In this document: piece after piece, positions 1 to 7,588 of the stretch
How the letters are laid out: every line of letters begins with the position of its first letter
How positions within the stretch are numbered: position 1 is the first letter of the stretch
NCBI GenBank assembly: GCA_040544425.1
Contig: JBEONO010000020.1
Location: 1-64,000 of the forward strand
DNA: 64,000 nucleotides
Source: Solimicrobium sp040544425
Lineage (GTDB): Bacteria; Pseudomonadota; Gammaproteobacteria; Burkholderiales; Burkholderiaceae_D
Direction of reading: 5' to 3'
The notes under the pieces: generated by a model
What the model saw: only the letters and a program-made list of their open reading frames with translations
What the model was told of the DNA's origin: nothing
Database searches by the model: none
Program-made: the position numbers and the translations under genes

Positions 1-1872
1 GTCTCCATGGTTGATGCTGCAGGCAATACTGCTACCGCATCAGCGGATCAAGCCTACACGGTTGAACTGGTTGCACCGGCCATCACCATCAGCATCAATG
101 CGATTCCAACTGTGAACGGCGCGGAAGCGGCCAGTTCAACTCCGATTAATGTCACCGGCACCGTTTCTTCGAATGTACCAGTCGGTGATAAGGTCACCCT
201 GACTGTCGATGGTCAACCCTATACCGGCTTTGTTTTGGCCAATCACACGTATTCGATTGGTGTACCCGGCAATGTCTTGGCGGGCGCTGCCGCAGATTCA
301 ATCCATGCAGTCGTCTCCATGGTCGATGCTGCAGGCAATACTGCTACTGCTTCGGCTGATCAGCCTTACACGGTTGAACTGGTCGCACCGGCCATCACCA
401 TCAGCATTAATGCGATTCCAACTGTGAATGGCGCTGATGCTGCCAGTGCAAATCCAATTAGTGTCACGGGCACCGTGTCGAACAACGTACCAGTCGGTGA
501 TAAGGTCACCCTGACTGTCGATGGTCAGCCTTATACCGGCTTTGTTTTGGCCAATCACACGTATTCGATTGGTGTTCCGGGCAATGTACTTGCAGGGGCT
601 GCCACGGATTCAATCCATGCAGTCGTCTCCATGGTTGATGCTGCAGGCAATACTGCTACTGCCTCGGCTGATCAGCCTTACACGGTTGAACTGGTTGCGC
701 CAGCCATTACCATCAGCATTAATGCGATTCCAATTGTGAACGGCGCGGAAGCGGCCAGTTCAACTCCGATTAATGTCACCGGCACCGTTTCTTCGAATGT
801 ACCAGTCGGTGATAAGGTCACCCTGACTGTCGATGGTCAACCCTATACCGGCTTTGTTTTGGCCAATCACACGTATTCGATTGGTGTACCAGGCAATGTC
901 TTGGCGGGCGCTGCCACGGATTCAATCCATGCAGTCGTCTCCATGGTCGATGCTGCAGGCAATACGGCCACTGCCTCAGCTGATCAGCCTTACACGGTTG
1001 AACTGGTTGCACCGGCCATCACCATCAGCATCAATGCGATTCCAACTGTGAATGGCGCGGAAGCGGCCAGTTCAACTCCGATTAATGTCACCGGCACCGT
1101 TTCTTCGAATGTACCAGTCGGTGATAAGGTCACCCTGACTGTCGATGGTCAACCCTATACCGGCTTTGTTTTGGCCAATCACACGTATTCGATTGGTGTG
1201 CCAGGCAATGTGTTAGCGGGTGCTGCCGCAGATTCGATCCATGCAGCCGTCTCCATGGTTGATGCTGCAGGCAATACTGCTACTGCTTCGGCTGATCAGC
1301 CTTACACGGTTGAACTGGTCGCACCGGCCATTACCATCGGGATCAATGCGATTCCAACTGTGAATGGCGCTGCTGCTGCCAGTGCAAATCCGATTAATGT
1401 CACCGGCACCGTTTCTTCGAATGTACCAGTCGGTGATAAGGTCACCCTGACTGTCGATGGTCAGCCTTATACCGGCTTTGTTTTGGCTAATCACACGTAT
1501 TCGATTGGTGTACCCGGCAATGTCTTGGCGGGTGCTGCCACGGATTCAATCCATGCAACCGTCTCTATGGTCGATGCCGCTGGCAATACTGCCACCGCGT
1601 CGGCGGATCAGCCTTACACGGTTGAACTGGTCGCACCGGCCATCACCATCGGCATCAATGCAATTCCGACGTTAAACATTGCAGAAGCATCGAGCAGTAC
1701 TGCAATCAGCATTACCGGAACTGTTTCTTCGAATGTTCCGGTCGGTGACATCGTCACTTTGACAGTCGATGGTCACAACTACACCGGCAATGTTCAGACC
1801 GGAGGCACTTACTCAATTGGTATCCCAGGCAATGTGCTGGCCGCAGCGAGCAGCGACAGCATCACCGCACAG
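1..1872 (+). repeat. Six tandem 312-bp repeats inside the adhesin gene
   Basis: The phrase beginning GTCTCCATGG (GTCTCTATGG or GTATCGATGA in later units) recurs at 1, 313, 625, 937, 1249, 1561 and 1873, exactly 312 bp apart. Units 1-5 are nearly identical at the DNA level. The unit starting near 1561 begins to diverge, and by 1660-1930 the similarity is only moderate. The mosaic of small variants (SSTPIN versus SANPI, and similar) suggests homogenisation by recombination. The array continues past the left edge. Confidence 0.95.
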
Positions 1873-4800
1873 GTATCGATGACCGACGCCGCAGGTAATA
1901 TTGCCAATGCATCGGCAAACGTCGCTTATTCGGTTGATCTGACCACCCCACCAACGCCAGCGGTCGGTTTCGTCGAAGCCAATTCCAATGGTTTGATCAG
2001 CTCTACAGATTTGACCACCCCCGGAACAGTCAACGCAACAGTGACGCTCAATTCAGCGGGACAAAGCACGCTTGCCAATGGTGGGACGTTGCAGATCACC
2101 ATTAACGACAACAATGTTATCCAGCACCTCACGTTGAGCATCAACGCTGGCGGCAATCTGGTTGACGCGTCCAATCAGGTTTATTCGTACAGCGGCGGGG
2201 TCATCACCCTGCCAGAAACAGCACCTGGCAATGCCAACACCATTTCGATCACTGCCAACGAAATCGACGTCAACGGGAATCCATCCTACAGTGCCACGTC
2301 AACTGCCGTGGAATACACGCCTGCCTCAACGCCTGCGGTGACCATTGTTGGCGCGGTCAACGGAGAACTGAGTACGGCAACCACCGGCGCGTCAGTCAAT
2401 GCAACCATCGCGCTCGATGCCCAAGGCCAGGCGACTCTGCTCTCCAACGGCACCGTGCAGATCACCGTCACCGATGCCGGTGTCACGCAAAACCTGAATC
2501 TGCATCTCAACGCTTCTGGCGCTTTGGTTGACGGATCAGGAACGACCTACAACTACAGCGGCGGAGTAATTACTCTGAGCGAATCGGCACCCGGATCTGG
2601 AAACACCATCACAGTCAGTGCAACGGAAACCGATGCAGCTGCTGTCGTGTCGGCAAGCTCAATGGCGACTGCAAGCGAATATACGCCTGCTCCGTCAGTT
2701 GCTCCGGCAGTGGCAATAGTCGGTGCGATCAGCAGCTCCTTAACCAACTCGATACTGGGTGGTGCAACTACCGTCGACGCCACCATCACCTTAAATGCGG
2801 TTCAACAAAGTGTCTTGACCAGTGGCGGAAGCGTGCACCTGACGATAGTCGACGCAGGCCTGACGCAAACCGTGAATCTGGCCTACAACGGCAGTGCACT
2901 GGTCGATTCCTTAGGTCATACCTACTCCTACACCGGCGGCGTCATCACGATTACTGAACCGGCTCCGGGAACAGGCAATGCCATTTCCGTTTCCGCCCTG
3001 CTGACCGACGCAGGCGGGCATAGCACCCCGGCAGCCAGCGCCAGCGCAACCGAAACAATTACCCTGCCAGATACCCCAACTGTCGCCTTGCTCGCGAATG
3101 GGCTTATCGGTAATTACTATGGCATTACCGAATCTCAAATCAGCTCGCCACCATCAGGCTACTCGGCGCTAGGCGAAGTCGACGCTTACCTGCTCACGAA
3201 GGGTCTGGCAACGAGCACCATCGCGCCAACCAGCTTTCCAGGGGCAGTGATCGCGCCAGCTACAGCCACTTTCACCGCGACAGAAATTAACTATGGTCTC
3301 AATACGACGAGTACGTCGCCGGGAACTGGCAATGAAACCATCACGAATAATCTCGGCGTAACCGGAAATTTGGCGAAATGGTTGAATGTCACTGGAACTT
3401 CCGGTCCTTATGCTACGAATTTCCAGACGCTCGCCGGTTATGGCACGACCAACCAGGCGATTATCACCATGACTGGCGCCATCGCCTTGCCAACACTGAA
3501 GGCAAATCAGCAATATGCGCTGAAGATTTTCGCTGACGACGGCTATCAGATTTATGTGGACGGGAATCTGGTTGCGACTGTCCCGGCAAATCAATCCGGA
3601 AAAGCAGATTATTTTTACTTTACCGCACCAGCCACCGCGGGCAATCTGCATTCGGTACAGATTCTGTACTGGGATCAGGGCGGCCAGGCTTCCATGCAGG
3701 CCAGCATCGGCACAATCAATACGGCTAACGTGCCGGCCAACAGCACAACGGTACCGACACTGGCTACGCCACTGTCAATTCTGACTCCTGCGCAGGCCGG
3801 TGAGGTGACTGCCACGGTAACCCTCGACAGTAAAAACCAGACCATTTTAAGTAACGGTGGAACCATCCTGGTTACCGAGTCGAACGGCACCAATCTGACC
3901 CTTCACCAAAACAGCACCGGTCATATGGTTGACGCCAGCGGTCTGGTCTACACCTATGTCAACGGCGTGGTGTACATCCCCGTCAGCACCAGTTCGTCAA
4001 CTGCATCGATTTCGGCGACTGTTGTCGATCAATATACCTATGCTTCGAGCACAGCCTTCACAGGACCTGCCATTGCAATTACCAGCGACAGTAACCACGA
4101 TGGCTACCTGAACGCCAAGGAAGTGACAACAGAAACCGTCAGCGGACACTTTGCAGCAAACGTCAACCTGAACACGGCCATGCTGGCAGGCGGCGGATCA
4201 GCCATCATCACCGTCGTTGACGCGGGTGTCACCACGACACTGGCAGTATCGTCAGCGGGCGTGATCACCGGAACCACGGCAAATGTGGCAGCGACGTACA
4301 GCGCGGGGTTAGTCACACTGAGCATTGCCAATCCAGGCAACGGAAACAGTGCCACGATCAGTGCCACGCAAACCGATCAATATGGTCACGTTTCAACAAC
4401 GGCGACATCCACGGTAGTTGAAAATATCAACGCTGCCCCCGCAGCACCGGTCGTGGCCATCACCACTGATACAAACCATGACGGTTACCTGTCCGCGCCG
4501 GAATTGAACGGCAACGCAATCGTCAACGCCACAATCACCTTGAACAGCGCCGCACAAACCACGCTGACCAATGGCGGCACGGTACAAATTTATGTCGCCG
4601 ACAACGGCACAACAGAAACCTTGAACCTGCATCTGAACAGCTCGGGTGTGCTGGTAAACGCCGCCGGGGCGAGTTCTTCTGAATACAGCTACGCAAACGG
4701 CGTGATCGCATTAACTGAATCTGCCCCCGGCAACGGACAAAGCATCACCGTCAGCGCGACCACCACCGATATCGCCGGCAATGTCTCCGCCCTGTCGGCC

Positions 4801-5538
4801 ACAGCCAGCGCGATACAGGATGCACTCGATTCGCCAACCGTAATGTTGACCGGCCCTCATCACGGCACCGTGGTACTGGGCGCGGCAGATCAGACGGTGC
4901 TGGCCACCACCGGCAGCACACTGACCGTCACCGCCAGCGACGGCACCAACCTGACTCTGCATCAGAACAGCAGCGGTCAATTGGTCGATGCGAGCAATGG
5001 CATTCATAGTTACGCAAATGGCATTTTGCCGCTCACGCTGAACACCAATGCAGCAGTAGTCAATATGACCGCAACGCTGACCGACAGTCACGGCGTCAAT
5101 TCCTACGCAAGCTCGGCAACGCTGGTCAATTCAGGGTCCAATTCTTTGACAGAATTGGCTGGTGGCGATACGTTCATCTTTGCTTTGGGTGCCAATGGCA
5201 CGCCAGGCACGCCACATGTCGAAACCATTTCGGCATTCAACAGCAACGCGGCGAGCAATGGCGGCGACGTGCTGAATCTGGCGGACCTGCTGACGGGGGT
5301 GACGTCATCAACCACGGCAACAGCGCTGGCCAATTATTTGCATTTCACTGAAGTGTCCAATGGCAGCGGCGGTTACACAACTACTGTGCATGTCAACTCG
5401 GGCGGTGGATTCCCAGCCGGGCAAGACACTTTGCAGATTGTGTTGGCCAATGCTGACTTGCTGCACAGTGCAGGCGTCTTGCAGACTGATGCCCAGATTA
5501 TTCAGACTTTGTTGAATCATCACAAGCTGGTCGATTAG
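1..5538 (+). CDS. Large repetitive type-I-secreted adhesin, C-terminal part (5' end outside window)
   Basis: The frame is open to the window edge, so only the last 1845 residues are seen. Residues 1-624 are six Ig-like units of 104 aa (312 bp each). From about residue 650 come longer Ig-like units of about 120 aa with a recurring Asn/Gly-Gly-(Thr/Ser)-Val-x-(Ile/Leu) pattern. A PA14-like domain sits near residues 1030-1240, and the last 130 residues (GGDTF-I-F motif onward) look like the type I secretion target domain of the VC_A0849 class. Two exact EF-hand-type loops lie at residues 1363-1374 and 1490-1501. Such proteins are exported through an ABC/MFP/TolC channel and act in attachment or biofilm formation. 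No secretion genes lie in the window. The family call is firm; the ligand is unknown. Confidence 0.85.
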   Translation, partial: VSMVDAAGNTATASADQAYTVELVAPAITISINAIPTVNGAEAASSTPINVTGTVSSNVPVGDKVTLTVDGQPYTGFVLANHTYSIGVPGNVLAGAAADSIHAVVSMVDAAGNTATASADQPYTVELVAPAITISINAIPTVNGADAASANPISVTGTVSNNVPVGDKVTLTVDGQPYTGFVLANHTYSIGVPGNVLAGAATDSIHAVVSMVDAAGNTATASADQPYTVELVAPAITISINAIPIVNGAEAASSTPINVTGTVSSNVPVGDKVTLTVDGQPYTGFVLANHTYSIGVPGNVLAGAATDSIHAVVSMVDAAGNTATASADQPYTVELVAPAITISINAIPTVNGAEAASSTPINVTGTVSSNVPVGDKVTLTVDGQPYTGFVLANHTYSIGVPGNVLAGAAADSIHAAVSMVDAAGNTATASADQPYTVELVAPAITIGINAIPTVNGAAAASANPINVTGTVSSNVPVGDKVTLTVDGQPYTGFVLANHTYSIGVPGNVLAGAATDSIHATVSMVDAAGNTATASADQPYTVELVAPAITIGINAIPTLNIAEASSSTAISITGTVSSNVPVGDIVTLTVDGHNYTGNVQTGGTYSIGIPGNVLAAASSDSITAQVSMTDAAGNIANASANVAYSVDLTTPPTPAVGFVEANSNGLISSTDLTTPGTVNATVTLNSAGQSTLANGGTLQITINDNNVIQHLTLSINAGGNLVDASNQVYSYSGGVITLPETAPGNANTISITANEIDVNGNPSYSATSTAVEYTPASTPAVTIVGAVNGELSTATTGASVNATIALDAQGQATLLSNGTVQITVTDAGVTQNLNLHLNASGALVDGSGTTYNYSGGVITLSESAPGSGNTITVSATETDAAAVVSASSMATASEYTPAPSVAPAVAIVGAISSSLTNSILGGATTVDATITLNAVQQSVLTSGGSVHLTIVDAGLTQTVNLAYNGSALVDSLGHTYSYTGGVITITEPAPGTGNAISVSALLTDAGGHSTPAASASATETITLPDTPTVALLANGLIGNYYGITESQISSPPSGYSALGEVDAYLLTKGLATSTIAPTSFPGAVIAPATATFTATEINYGLNTTSTSPGTGNETITNNLGVTGNLAKWLNVTGTSGPYATNFQTLAGYGTTNQAIITMTGAIALPTLKANQQYALKIFADDGYQIYVDGNLVATVPANQSGKADYFYFTAPATAGNLHSVQILYWDQGGQASMQASIGTINTANVPANSTTVPTLATPLSILTPAQAGEVTATVTLDSKNQTILSNGGTILVTESNGTNLTLHQNSTGHMVDASGLVYTYVNGVVYIPVSTSSSTASISATVVDQYTYASSTAFTGPAIAITSDSNHDGYLNAKEVTTETVSGHFAANVNLNTAMLAGGGSAIITVVDAGVTTTLAVSSAGVITGTTANVAATYSAGLVTLSIANPGNGNSATISATQTDQYGHVSTTATSTVVENINAAPAAPVVAITTDTNHDGYLSAPELNGNAIVNATITLNSAAQTTLTNGGTVQIYVADNGTTETLNLHLNSSGVLVNAAGASSSEYSYANGVIALTESAPGNGQSITVSATTTDIAGNVSALSATASAIQDALDSPTVMLTGPHHGTVVLGAADQTVLATTGSTLTVTASDGTNLTLHQNSSGQLVDASNGIHSYANGILPLTLNTNAAVVNMTATLTDSHGVNSYASSATLVNSGSNSLTELAGGDTFIFALGANGTPGTPHVETISAFNSNAASNGGDVLNLADLLTGVTSSTTATALANYLHFTEVSNGSGGYTTTVHVNSGGGFPAGQDTLQIVLANADLLHSAGVLQTDAQIIQTLLNHHKLVD

Positions 5539-5557
5539 TCGCGACGACACTGACATT

Positions 5558-5600
5558 CCCTCATTCAATGCAGCATTGAATGAAGGGAGTGCTGTTTTAA
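5558..5600 (+). terminator. Hairpin terminator after the adhesin gene
   Basis: CATTCAATG (5562-5570) pairs with CATTGAATG (5574-5582), extended by CCCT/AGGG with one bulged A. A TTTT run follows at about 5595. It lies 20 bp past the stop codon. A diverged copy is at 6646-6672. Confidence 0.6.
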
Positions 5601-5832
5601 AAAACGGGACTTTCCAGATTCTGACCGCGAATGGGTTTGACACGGCCTGCAGCATTTACATTGCGATCAGAGCGGATCAGGTGTTTTCACTCATAGTTCG
5701 ATGCAAAAAAAAACAGTAACTTCACCACCTGCTGGCCCCTGAAGCAAGCAAGCGACTTTGCTTTTACATTCCAGCTGAAGACCATTTTCTTGCAGAAGAC
5801 AATATCGATTGAAGATTGAAAGGATGATAGCT

Positions 5833-6234
5833 ATGCCATTTTCATATTTTTTTTCCAAAACCGCCCAGGTAGCACCGACGCCTTGCAGGATGTATCGACT
5901 TGATTCCAATCACAAACGCGTGAAAACATCTGAACCTCAATACAGCGCAAGAAATCCCGGAGCTGATAAAAATTCCCAATTAGCGCAAGCAGGAAAAAAC
6001 AAAACTGTGGATCCTTCAAGTCCAAGCGCATCCGATGGCAGTCTAAGGGGAAGAGGAATCGGACTGACAATGCTTTTACTTGGAGCTGCTGGAATTGCCG
6101 CCATCATCATTACAGGCCCGGTCGGTGCTGGTGTTTTGGGACTTATTATTACCTACCAGCTCGCGATGGGCTGTTTGATGATGATGACAGTAGGATGTGC
6201 TGCGGTTATTGACCCAAAAGCCACTTTTAGATGA
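5833..6234 (+). CDS. Small protein with C-terminal membrane hairpin, paralogue 1
   Basis: 133 aa, family not recognised. I chose ATG 5833 because GAAAGGA lies 8 nt upstream and because this start, not the TTG at 5809 or the ATG at 5824, is kept in the second copy at 6919. Residues 1-58 are hydrophilic and rich in Ser, Asn, Gln and Lys. Residues 70-125 hold two hydrophobic stretches separated by a Gly/Pro turn, likely a membrane hairpin. There is no signal peptide. The N-terminal part is clearly similar to the protein at 6919-7290, while the C-terminal part is similar only in type. It lies between the adhesin gene and a minus-strand membrane protein. A secreted effector or toxin-like role is only an inference. 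Confidence 0.6.
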   Translation: MPFSYFFSKTAQVAPTPCRMYRLDSNHKRVKTSEPQYSARNPGADKNSQLAQAGKNKTVDPSSPSASDGSLRGRGIGLTMLLLGAAGIAAIIITGPVGAGVLGLIITYQLAMGCLMMMTVGCAAVIDPKATFR

Positions 6235-6295
6235 CAGTAGTTTCGTTTAATAAAACATTCAGCACCAAAACTTTGGTGCCGTCCATCAACGTCAG

Positions 6296-6348
6296 CGGGT
6301 CTGCAATTCATATAATGGAAACTGGATTATTTGATCAATGCAGACCCG
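6296..6348. promoter_or_regulatory. Inverted repeat in copy 1 intergenic DNA
   Basis: CGGGTCTGCA (6296-6305) and TGCAGACCCG (6339-6348) are perfectly complementary over 10 bp across a 33-bp gap. The homologous place in copy 2 has GGTCTGCAAT/ATTGCAGACC (7343-7352/7382-7391), also perfect over 10 bp although the outer and inner pairs changed. It could be an RNA hairpin or a binding site; the function is unknown. Confidence 0.5.
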
Positions 6349-6492
6349 TTCTTCATTTGGCATTTCAACATTCGCGCAGATACACGCATGGCGCAGTGGA
6401 AAAAATTCCGGATTTCAGTTGCGATGAATTGACGTCATTGACAACCATGACGCAGGCAACGATAGATCAAAGGGACTAAGGCAAATTTGAAT

Positions 6493-6528
6493 CGTTGCGC
6501 AGGCCAATTATGCCCGGCTTGCGCAACG
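6493..6528. terminator. GC-rich hairpin, copy 1
   Basis: CGTTGCGCAGGCC (6493-6505) pairs with GGCTTGCGCAACG (6516-6528), 13 bp with one G-T pair. It is conserved in copy 2 at 7537-7571, where it lies between convergent genes. That position suits a two-way terminator, though no clear T run follows. Confidence 0.45.
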
Positions 6529-6571
6529 CCTGCCAAACCAGTTAACTACGCGTCTGGAATTAACTAGGGCG

Positions 6572-6625
6572 GTGGATGCCCAGATTATTCAGACGTTATT
6601 GAATCATCACAAGCTGGTTGATTAA
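6572..6625 (+). pseudogene. Relic of the adhesin C-terminus
   Basis: This reads Val-Asp-Ala-Gln-Ile-Ile-Gln-Thr-Leu-Leu-Asn-His-His-Lys-Leu-Val-Asp-stop, the same peptide as the adhesin end at 5485-5538 after its first residue. The few base differences inside the 16 shared codons are all silent, and the stop is TAA instead of TAG. No start codon, ribosome site or longer frame precedes it, so it is the broken 3' end of a second adhesin gene copy. Confidence 0.85.
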
Positions 6626-6645
6626 TCGAAGCGACACTGACGTCC

Positions 6646-6690
6646 CCTCATTCAAATCGACTTTGAATGAGGAGATTCCTGTTTTGCAAA
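6646..6690 (+). terminator. Hairpin terminator, copy 2
   Basis: CCTCATTCAAA (6646-6656) pairs perfectly with TTTGAATGAGG (6662-6672), loop TCGAC, followed shortly by a TTTT run. One stem pair is T-A in copy 1 and A-T here, a compensatory change suggesting the fold was kept. Confidence 0.6.
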
Positions 6691-6918
6691 ACGGGATTTC
6701 CAGAATCTGACCGCGAAAGAATTTGACACGCCCTGCAGCATTGACGTTGCTGTCAGAGCGGATCTGGTGTTTTCACTCATAGTTGGATGCAAAAAAAAAC
6801 AGTAACTTCACCACCTGCTGGACCCTGAAGTAAGCAAGCGACTTTGCTTTTATATTCCAGCTGAAGACCATTTTTTTGCAGAAGACAATATCGATTGAAG
6901 ATTGAAAGGAACATAGCT

Positions 6919-7290
6919 ATGACATTTCCAAATTTTTTTTCCAAAAACGCCCAGGTAGCGCCGAAGTCCTGCATGATGTATCAACTTGATTCAAATCACA
7001 AAAGCGTACAAACATCTGAACCTCACGACAATGCAGGAAATCCAGGAGCTGATAAAAATTCTCAATTATTACAAGCGGGAAAAAACAAAACTAAGGCGGC
7101 TTTAGATGAAGAAGTGACCACTTCTAAAGGAGAAATCAACGGCGGTGTCAGGGCCACACTATGTGGTATTGGTATTGGTTTTGGCTTATCCTTTCTGGCA
7201 GGTCCATGGGGCCCACCAATTTACCTGTGCGTCTTTCTCGTATGTTTTTCAATACCGTTAATTGCAATGTTTGCTTTTCCAGGAAAATAG
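6919..7290 (+). CDS. Small protein with C-terminal membrane hairpin, paralogue 2
   Basis: 123 aa, family not recognised. Start ATG 6919 is preceded by GAAAGGA, as in paralogue 1. The first 57 residues align well with the protein at 5833 (shared FFSK, AQVAP, LDSNHK, TSEP, NPGADKNSQL, QAGKNKT). After that the sequences part. This copy has an acidic linker, then two hydrophobic segments around a Gly-Pro-Trp-Gly-Pro-Pro turn (residues about 80-120). A shared N-terminus joined to different membrane C-termini is the notable feature. The two genes came from the local duplication. The function is unknown. Confidence 0.6.
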   Translation: MTFPNFFSKNAQVAPKSCMMYQLDSNHKSVQTSEPHDNAGNPGADKNSQLLQAGKNKTKAALDEEVTTSKGEINGGVRATLCGIGIGFGLSFLAGPWGPPIYLCVFLVCFSIPLIAMFAFPGK

Positions 7291-7588
7291 TATCGTCCAA
7301 CAATCAGCGCCAAAACTTTGGCACCGTCCATCAACCTCACCCGGTCTGCAATTCATATAAGGGAAACTGGATTATTTGATCATTGCAGACCAGTTTTTCA
7401 TTTGGCATTTCAACATTCGCGCAGATACACGCATGGCGCAGCAAACAATTTGTGGATTTTCGTTGTAATGAATTGACGTCATTGACAACCTTGACGCAGG
7501 TAACGATAGATAAAACCGACTAAGGGAAATTTGAATCGTTGCGCAGGCCGCTATGGTCGGCTTGCGCAACGCCTACAAAACCTGTTGT
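7291..7588. other. Intergenic segment between convergent small genes
   Basis: About 300 bp with the copy-2 versions of the inverted repeats: imperfect 7306-7313/7316-7323, perfect 7343-7352/7382-7391, and the 13-bp hairpin 7537-7549/7559-7571. No open frame here has a start and ribosome site. Confidence 0.6.
7537..7571. terminator. GC-rich hairpin between convergent genes, copy 2
   Basis: CGTTGCGCAGGCC (7537-7549) pairs with GGCTTGCGCAACG (7559-7571), with one G-T pair and a 9-nt loop. It lies 18 bp past the stop of the minus-strand gene at 7589 and downstream of the plus-strand gene ending at 7290, so it may serve both. It lacks a long T run. Confidence 0.5.

Larger units (their letters stand above)
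5488..6561. repeat. Tandem duplication, copy 1
   Basis: This segment runs from the last 17 codons of the adhesin gene through a small membrane-protein gene to the last few codons of a gene on the minus strand. In the relic at 6546-6561 the reverse complement reads Ile-Pro-Asp-Ala-stop, matching Ile-Pro-Glu-Ala-stop at 7589-7604. It matches 6575-7604 with an offset of 1086-1087 bp over the first half and 1043 bp at the end. Divergence is substantial, so the event is not recent. Confidence 0.85.
6235..6918. other. Gene-free interval with relics, hairpins and the duplication junction
   Basis: This holds the 3' untranslated part of copy 1 with several inverted repeats: 6262-6269/6272-6279, 6296-6305/6339-6348 and 6493-6505/6516-6528. 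It also holds the relic of the minus-strand gene's end (6546-6561), the junction, the adhesin tail relic (6572-6625), a second terminator hairpin and the leader of the second small gene. An 82-codon frame at 6231-6479 has no counterpart with a start codon in copy 2 and is not called. Confidence 0.7.

Noticed and set aside
298..1494. Repeated antisense and shifted frames over the adhesin array
   Set aside because: They recur every 312 bp because the DNA repeats; none has start signals, and the adhesin frame is open throughout.
5691..5909. Minus-strand frame of 72 codons, with a 65-codon counterpart at 6777-6974
   Set aside because: It is shared by both copies only because the DNA was duplicated. 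It overlaps the leader and start of the plus-strand small gene and has no good start signals.
6231..6479. 82-codon frame downstream of the first small membrane-protein gene
   Set aside because: In copy 2 the aligned DNA has no start codon in this reading phase, and the base changes do not favour third positions. No clear ribosome site. More likely conserved untranslated DNA.
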